Assembly (NCBI RefSeq): GCF_900114375.1
Contig: NZ_FOSV01000015.1
Span: forward strand, 1-64,000
Origin: Methylorubrum salsuginis
GTDB taxonomy: Bacteria > Pseudomonadota > Alphaproteobacteria > Rhizobiales > Beijerinckiaceae
Reading direction: 5' to 3'
Length of the DNA: 64,000 nucleotides
Positions 60,639 to 64,000 of the stretch are shown piece by piece; within the stretch, counting starts at the first letter, position 1, and the number at the start of each line of letters is the position of its first letter. The notes beneath the pieces are model-generated. The model ran no database searches. It worked only from the letters and a program-made list of their open reading frames with translations, and was not told where the DNA came from. Position numbers and translations under genes: made by a program.

Positions 60639-61523
60639 GTGAGGCGGATCGCACATATCTCCGACCTGCATTTCGGCCGGACCGACCCGGCCGTGGTCGA
60701 GGGGCTGGTGGACGAGATCAACGGCGATCCGCCCCACCTCGTCATCGCGTCCGGCGACTTCACCATGCGGGCGCGCCGTCGCGAATATGCCGAGGCGCGC
60801 GCCTTCCTGTCCCGGCTGGCCGCCCCCTGGGTGGCGGTGCCGGGCAACCACGACATCGCCCATTTCAAGCTGTTCTCGCGCTTCTTCCATCCGTTCCGGC
60901 GCTACCGGAACTACATCCACCCCGAGACCGAGCCGACTTTCCTCGACGACGAGATCGCGGTGATCTGCCTCAACACCGTGCGGACCTGGGCGCCGGAGAC
61001 CGATTGGTCGCAGGGCAAGATCACCCGGTCGCAGATCGCCCGCACCGAGGGGCGGCTCGCCGCCCTGCCCGGAGGCGTCTTCCGCATCGTGGTCGGCCAC
61101 CACCCGTTCATGCCGCCGCCCTGGGACGAGGAGGCGCGCCTCGTGGGCCGGGCCGACGAGGCGCTCGACGCCTTTCGCCGTCACGGCGTCGGCCTGACGC
61201 TGGCGGGCCATCTCCACCGCCACTATGCCCGCTTCGTCGCGGCGCCCGAGACCGGGGCCGAGCCCGATGCGGAATCGGTCGATCGCGGCCGCGCCGAGGC
61301 GCCGGGGACGCGCCTGCTCGCGGTCCAGGCGGGCTCGGCCACCTCGACGCGCCTGCGCGGCAACGAGCCCAACGCCTACAACCGCATCCGCATCGAGAAC
61401 GGCCGGGCGAGCGTGACGGTGCGGCTCTGGACCGGGAGCGGGTGGGTGGACGCGGACGAGGCGCCTCAGTCTTCGTCCGGTTCGTCGTCGAGCCCGCTCG
61501 CATCGTCGAGCCAGAGGGGATAG
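60639..61523 (+). CDS. Calcineurin-like metallophosphoesterase
   Basis: A 294-residue phosphoesterase of the Icc/CpdA-like class. All metal-binding motifs are present: ISDLHFG, ASGDFTMRA, VPGNHDIAHF, VVGHHPFMPP and TLAGHLHRHY. Substrates in this class include cyclic AMP and other phosphodiesters, but the substrate here is not known. If it cuts cyclic AMP it would oppose the CHASE2 cyclase in this window. The start is GTG 60639 after GAAGGAG. The C-terminal end is Ser-rich and overlaps the thpR 3' end by 58 bases in opposite orientation. Confidence 0.85.
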   Translation: MRRIAHISDLHFGRTDPAVVEGLVDEINGDPPHLVIASGDFTMRARRREYAEARAFLSRLAAPWVAVPGNHDIAHFKLFSRFFHPFRRYRNYIHPETEPTFLDDEIAVICLNTVRTWAPETDWSQGKITRSQIARTEGRLAALPGGVFRIVVGHHPFMPPPWDEEARLVGRADEALDAFRRHGVGLTLAGHLHRHYARFVAAPETGAEPDAESVDRGRAEAPGTRLLAVQAGSATSTRLRGNEPNAYNRIRIENGRASVTVRLWTGSGWVDADEAPQSSSGSSSSPLASSSQRG

Positions 61524-62047
61524 GCCGCCTCGACCCGATACGGCCCGCCGCCGCGGGAGGTGCGGGCCGAGTACAGCGCCACGCGGGTCGCCGTGAAGGT
61601 CAGGGGCGGAAAGACGCCCGCTTCGCCGAGGTAGCGCGCCACCGCCCCCGCATCCGCCTCGCGGTTGAGGCGGGCCAGCGTCACGTGCGGGGTGAAGCGG
61701 CGGCACTCCGGCTCGGCGCCGGCCCGGCGGGCGATGCGCTCGTGCTCCTCTTGGATGTCGGCGAGGTCCGGCGTCAGGACCACCGAGGCGTAGACCGCCC
61801 GCGGCCGGTCGCCGCCGAAGCTCGCAAGCCCGTCAAGGGTCACCGTGAAGGGCGCGCGGGCGCGGGCCTCGGCCAAACCCGCGTCGAGGTCGGCCGCGAG
61901 ACCGCCATCGACCTCCCCGAGGAAGCGGAGCGTCACGTGGTAGTCGGACGGCTCGATCCAGCGCGCGCCCCGCAGGCCGCCGCGGAACAGCGTCAGGCGC
62001 TGGGCGATCTCGGGTGGGATTTCCAGGCCGGTGAACAGCCGCGGCAT
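61466..62047 (-). CDS. thpR: RNA 2',3'-cyclic phosphodiesterase
   Basis: 2H-family phosphodiesterase (LigT/ThpR) of 193 residues that opens 2',3'-cyclic phosphate ends of RNA. The two HxT motifs are in DYHVTLRFLG and TPHVTLARL, about 85 residues apart, and the N terminus RLFTGLEIPPEIAQRL is typical. The last 20 residues are an Asp/Glu-rich tail (LDDASGLDDEPDED) lying in the stretch that overlaps the phosphoesterase gene. The gene starts 4 bases after the tesA stop. Confidence 0.9.
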   Translation of the reverse strand: MPRLFTGLEIPPEIAQRLTLFRGGLRGARWIEPSDYHVTLRFLGEVDGGLAADLDAGLAEARARAPFTVTLDGLASFGGDRPRAVYASVVLTPDLADIQEEHERIARRAGAEPECRRFTPHVTLARLNREADAGAVARYLGEAGVFPPLTFTATRVALYSARTSRGGGPYRVEAAYPLWLDDASGLDDEPDED

Positions 62048-62051
62048 CGCC

Positions 62052-62732
62052 TCAGCGCCCTCCGTTCCCGCTTGGCTTCAGCTTGTCCAAAAAGGTCTCG
62101 ACGGTGGGCAGGATGCCGGCCACCACCGTCTCGACGCCCTTGGCGTTCGGGTGCAGCCCGTCCTCCAGGGTGTGGGCGCGGTTGCCCGTCACGCCTTCGA
62201 GGAAGAACGGGTAGAGGACGAGGCCGTGCGCCTTGGCCAGGTCGGGATAGATCGCGTCGAACCGGGCGCGGTACGCGGCGCCGAGATTCGGCGCGGCCAG
62301 CATCCCGGCGAGCAGCACCGGGATGCCGCGCTCCTTCAGCCGCACCACGATGGTCTCCAGCGCCTTGCGGGCGACGGCGGGGTCGGTGCCGCGCAGCATG
62401 TCGTTGGCGCCGAGTTCGAGGATGACGCCGTCGGTCCCGTCCGGCACCGACCAGTCGAGCCGGTCGAGCCCGCCCGTGGTGGTGTCGCCGGACACGCCCG
62501 CATTGGCGATCTCGACGCTGCGGCCCTTGGCCTTCAGCGCCCGCTCCAGCACCGCCGGAAAGGCCGCGTCCGAGGGCAGGCGGTACCCCGCGGTGAGGCT
62601 GTCGCCGAGGGCGACGAGCTTGATCGGCCCCTCGGCGGCCTGGGCGGCGCCCCCGAGCGTGGCGGCCGTGAGCGCGACCATTAGCAAGACCCTTTGCAGC
62701 AAGACCCTTCGCAGGCGCGGGCGGCCCCCCAT
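62052..62732 (-). CDS. tesA: SGNH-type arylesterase/thioesterase (TesA-like)
   Basis: Periplasmic GDSL/SGNH hydrolase of 226 residues. The signal peptide is VLLMVALTAATLGGAAQAA. The four blocks are seen: VALGDSLTAGYRLP (catalytic Ser), AGVSGDTTTGG (Gly), ELGANDMLRGTDP (Asn), and DGLHPNAKGVETV (Asp, His). TesA of E. coli is thioesterase I/protease I/lysophospholipase L1. I use ATG 62732, which directly precedes a basic stretch and the signal core. It is divergent from a YbbA-type ATPase, as in many proteobacteria. Confidence 0.92.
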   Translation of the reverse strand: MGGRPRLRRVLLQRVLLMVALTAATLGGAAQAAEGPIKLVALGDSLTAGYRLPSDAAFPAVLERALKAKGRSVEIANAGVSGDTTTGGLDRLDWSVPDGTDGVILELGANDMLRGTDPAVARKALETIVVRLKERGIPVLLAGMLAAPNLGAAYRARFDAIYPDLAKAHGLVLYPFFLEGVTGNRAHTLEDGLHPNAKGVETVVAGILPTVETFLDKLKPSGNGGR

Positions 62733-62930
62733 ATCGAGCCCGGACGGCGTCTCGCGCGGCAGACGCCGCCGTGAGACAAGCCGCGTCCAGAAACAGTCCC
62801 GGCCGGGCCGGGACGGAGAGCCTCTGCCCGCCGCGTTCCGGATGTCGTCCGCGATGTCGTTCGCGCTGCGCAAGGCCGCCGTCCTCCGTTCGGTCCCGTC
62901 CATCCCGGCTCCAAGATCGGTCCCTCCGCG

Positions 62931-63614
62931 ATGTCGAACAAGGCCGTCTCCCTGTCGCAGATCGAGCTGAGCCTCGGGCGCGGCCCCGCGCGGGTCCATG
63001 TGTTGCGCGGCATCTCGCTCGATGTCGAGCGGGGCGAGGCGGTGGGCCTCGTCGGCCCCTCGGGCTCGGGCAAGTCGACGCTGCTCACCGTCATGGCCGG
63101 GCTGGAGCGGCCGGATACCGGGCGCGTCACCATCGCGGGCACCGACCTGTCCGGCCTCGACGAGGACAGCCTGGCGCGTTTTCGCGGCCGCAACATCGGC
63201 ATCGTGTTCCAGGCCTTCCACCTCGTGCCGACCCTGACGGCCCTTGAGAACGTGGCGCTCCCGCTCGAACTCGCCAACGCCCCCGACCCGCACGGGCGGG
63301 CGGCGGCGGAGCTGGAGGCGGTGGGTCTCGGCCATCGCCTCAAGCACTATCCGGCGCAGCTCTCCGGCGGCGAGCAGCAGCGCGTCGCCATCGCCCGGGC
63401 GCTCGCGCCCGATCCGGCGATTCTCGTGGCCGACGAGCCCACCGGCAACCTCGACGAGGCCACCGGCCGCCAGATCGTGGACCTGCTGTTCGGGCTCAAG
63501 CGCGACCGCGGCGCGACGCTCGTCCTCGTCACCCACGATCCGGGCCTCGCCCGGCTGTGTGATCGCACCGTGGCGCTGCGGGCCGGCCGGATCGAGCAAC
63601 CGGCTGCCGTGTGA
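62931..63614 (+). CDS. ABC transporter ATP-binding protein, YbbA/LolD-like
   Basis: A 227-residue ATPase of the MacB/LolD-like class. Walker A is GPSGSGKST, the Q-loop is VFQAFHLVPTLTALENVALP, the signature is LSGGEQQRVAIARAL, Walker B is ILVADEPTGNLDEATG, and the switch histidine is in LVLVTHDPGLARL. In relatives ybbA is divergent from tesA and followed by the permease gene ybbP; here the next frame is a nucleotidyltransferase-like gene overlapping by 1 base, and no permease is in the window. The partner must be elsewhere, or the gene has been separated from it by insertion. Confidence 0.9.
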   Translation: MSNKAVSLSQIELSLGRGPARVHVLRGISLDVERGEAVGLVGPSGSGKSTLLTVMAGLERPDTGRVTIAGTDLSGLDEDSLARFRGRNIGIVFQAFHLVPTLTALENVALPLELANAPDPHGRAAAELEAVGLGHRLKHYPAQLSGGEQQRVAIARALAPDPAILVADEPTGNLDEATGRQIVDLLFGLKRDRGATLVLVTHDPGLARLCDRTVALRAGRIEQPAAV

Positions 63615-64000
63615 TGAGCCCTCTCGACGACGAGGCGTGGGATGCGTGGTCTCCCTGCGAACTCGGCCAGCGCCTCCGCGGAGCAACTTTCCCGTGGTAC
63701 GTCGCAGGCGGATGGGCACTGGATGTCTGGCATGGCACGCAAACGCGCCCGCACGAAGACTTGGAGTTCGTCGTTCTTCGCAAGGACGCCAATCATGTCC
63801 GCGCCATTTTGCATGATGTGGATTTTTTCACTGTAAAAGACGGAGCGATTGAATATCTGCCCCCGTCGGCCGACCTGCCAAGCGATGTCTGGCAGCTTTG
63901 GGGCGCGGATCGGCGACAAGGTTGCTGGCGTGTGGACCTGATGATGGAGCCAGGGACGCCGGACCTATGGATTTATAAGCGCGATCATACAGTACGGATG
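63614..64000 (+). CDS. Aminoglycoside adenylyltransferase-like nucleotidyltransferase, 3' end outside window
   Basis: The first 129 codons of a nucleotidyltransferase-like gene. The motif WYVAGGWALDVWHGTQTRPH, then EDLEFVVLR, matches the family that includes ANT(2'')-type aminoglycoside adenylyltransferases and many uncharacterised relatives. The family glycine pair and first acidic residues are kept; a later GCWRVDLMMEPG segment may carry the third acidic residue. The ATG overlaps the TGA of the YbbA-type gene (TGATG), so translation is coupled. From about 63760 the sequence is AT-richer than its neighbours, a possible sign of transfer. Whether it modifies antibiotics or acts as a housekeeping or toxin-type enzyme cannot be decided. 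Confidence 0.7.
   Translation, partial: MSPLDDEAWDAWSPCELGQRLRGATFPWYVAGGWALDVWHGTQTRPHEDLEFVVLRKDANHVRAILHDVDFFTVKDGAIEYLPPSADLPSDVWQLWGADRRQGCWRVDLMMEPGTPDLWIYKRDHTVRM

Noticed and set aside
62733..63719. Long N-terminal extension of tesA
   Set aside because: The extension is antisense to the YbbA-type ATPase and would hide the clear signal peptide that starts at 62732.

Overview
The window is GC-rich chromosomal DNA of an alphaproteobacterium. The best guess is a pink-pigmented methylotroph of the Methylobacterium/Methylorubrum group (Hyphomicrobiales). This is inferred from gene content (an OxlT-type oxalate/formate antiporter, malonate decarboxylase, SfnG/SfnB sulfone use), from the rne-amiC-mrcA and lptF-lptG-lptD-pdxA-ksgA neighbourhoods, and from GC-rich palindromic repeats between genes. 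No tRNA, rRNA, insertion sequence, prophage or CRISPR array was seen. Genes cut by the window edges are the oxlT-like gene (left) and a nucleotidyltransferase-like gene (right).

Layout. 1-8.2 kb: oxlT-like transporter, prmA, a small Rmf/CrpP-like protein, molybdate uptake genes modA-modB and modC split by a reversed glutathione S-transferase gene, a TerB-like protein, and an LrgA/LrgB membrane pair. 8.2-18.8 kb is the most unusual stretch: a secreted-type protein with a Hint autoprocessing domain, a SulP anion transporter behind a strongly foldable leader, and a two-gene unit made of a FecR/cadherin-like/RTX surface protein and a CHASE2-sensor adenylate cyclase. 18.8-25.9 kb: envelope and ribosome maintenance operon lptF-lptG-lptD-pdxA-ksgA with no surA. 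26.0-33.9 kb: parD-parE, pepA, an unknown membrane protein, a GGDEF-EAL protein, a fadD-like ligase and a DsbA-type thiol protein. 34.1-37.6 kb: an HD-GYP protein, a small foreign-looking island (hicA-hicB plus an AT-richer secreted protein), and an aminotransferase. 37.8-45.8 kb: rne, a second Rmf/CrpP-like protein, amiC and mrcA. 46.1-53.3 kb: sfnG-sfnB, paoA-paoB-paoC molybdenum aldehyde oxidoreductase, and an isochorismatase-like hydrolase. 53.4-60.5 kb: the complete malonate decarboxylase operon mdcA-C-D-E-G-B-H on the minus strand, with a divergent GntR-family regulator. 60.6-64 kb: a metallophosphoesterase, thpR, tesA, a YbbA-type ABC ATPase and a coupled nucleotidyltransferase.

How the parts connect. 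modABC supplies molybdate, which the molybdenum enzyme PaoABC would need. LptF/G/D, AmiC and MrcA build and remodel the envelope. Two cyclic-di-GMP enzymes and a cyclase with an extracytoplasmic sensor point to several second-messenger inputs to surface behaviour. SfnG/SfnB and malonate decarboxylase are scavenging pathways for sulfur and carbon. All family assignments come from reading motifs in the translated sequence; no database search was possible.
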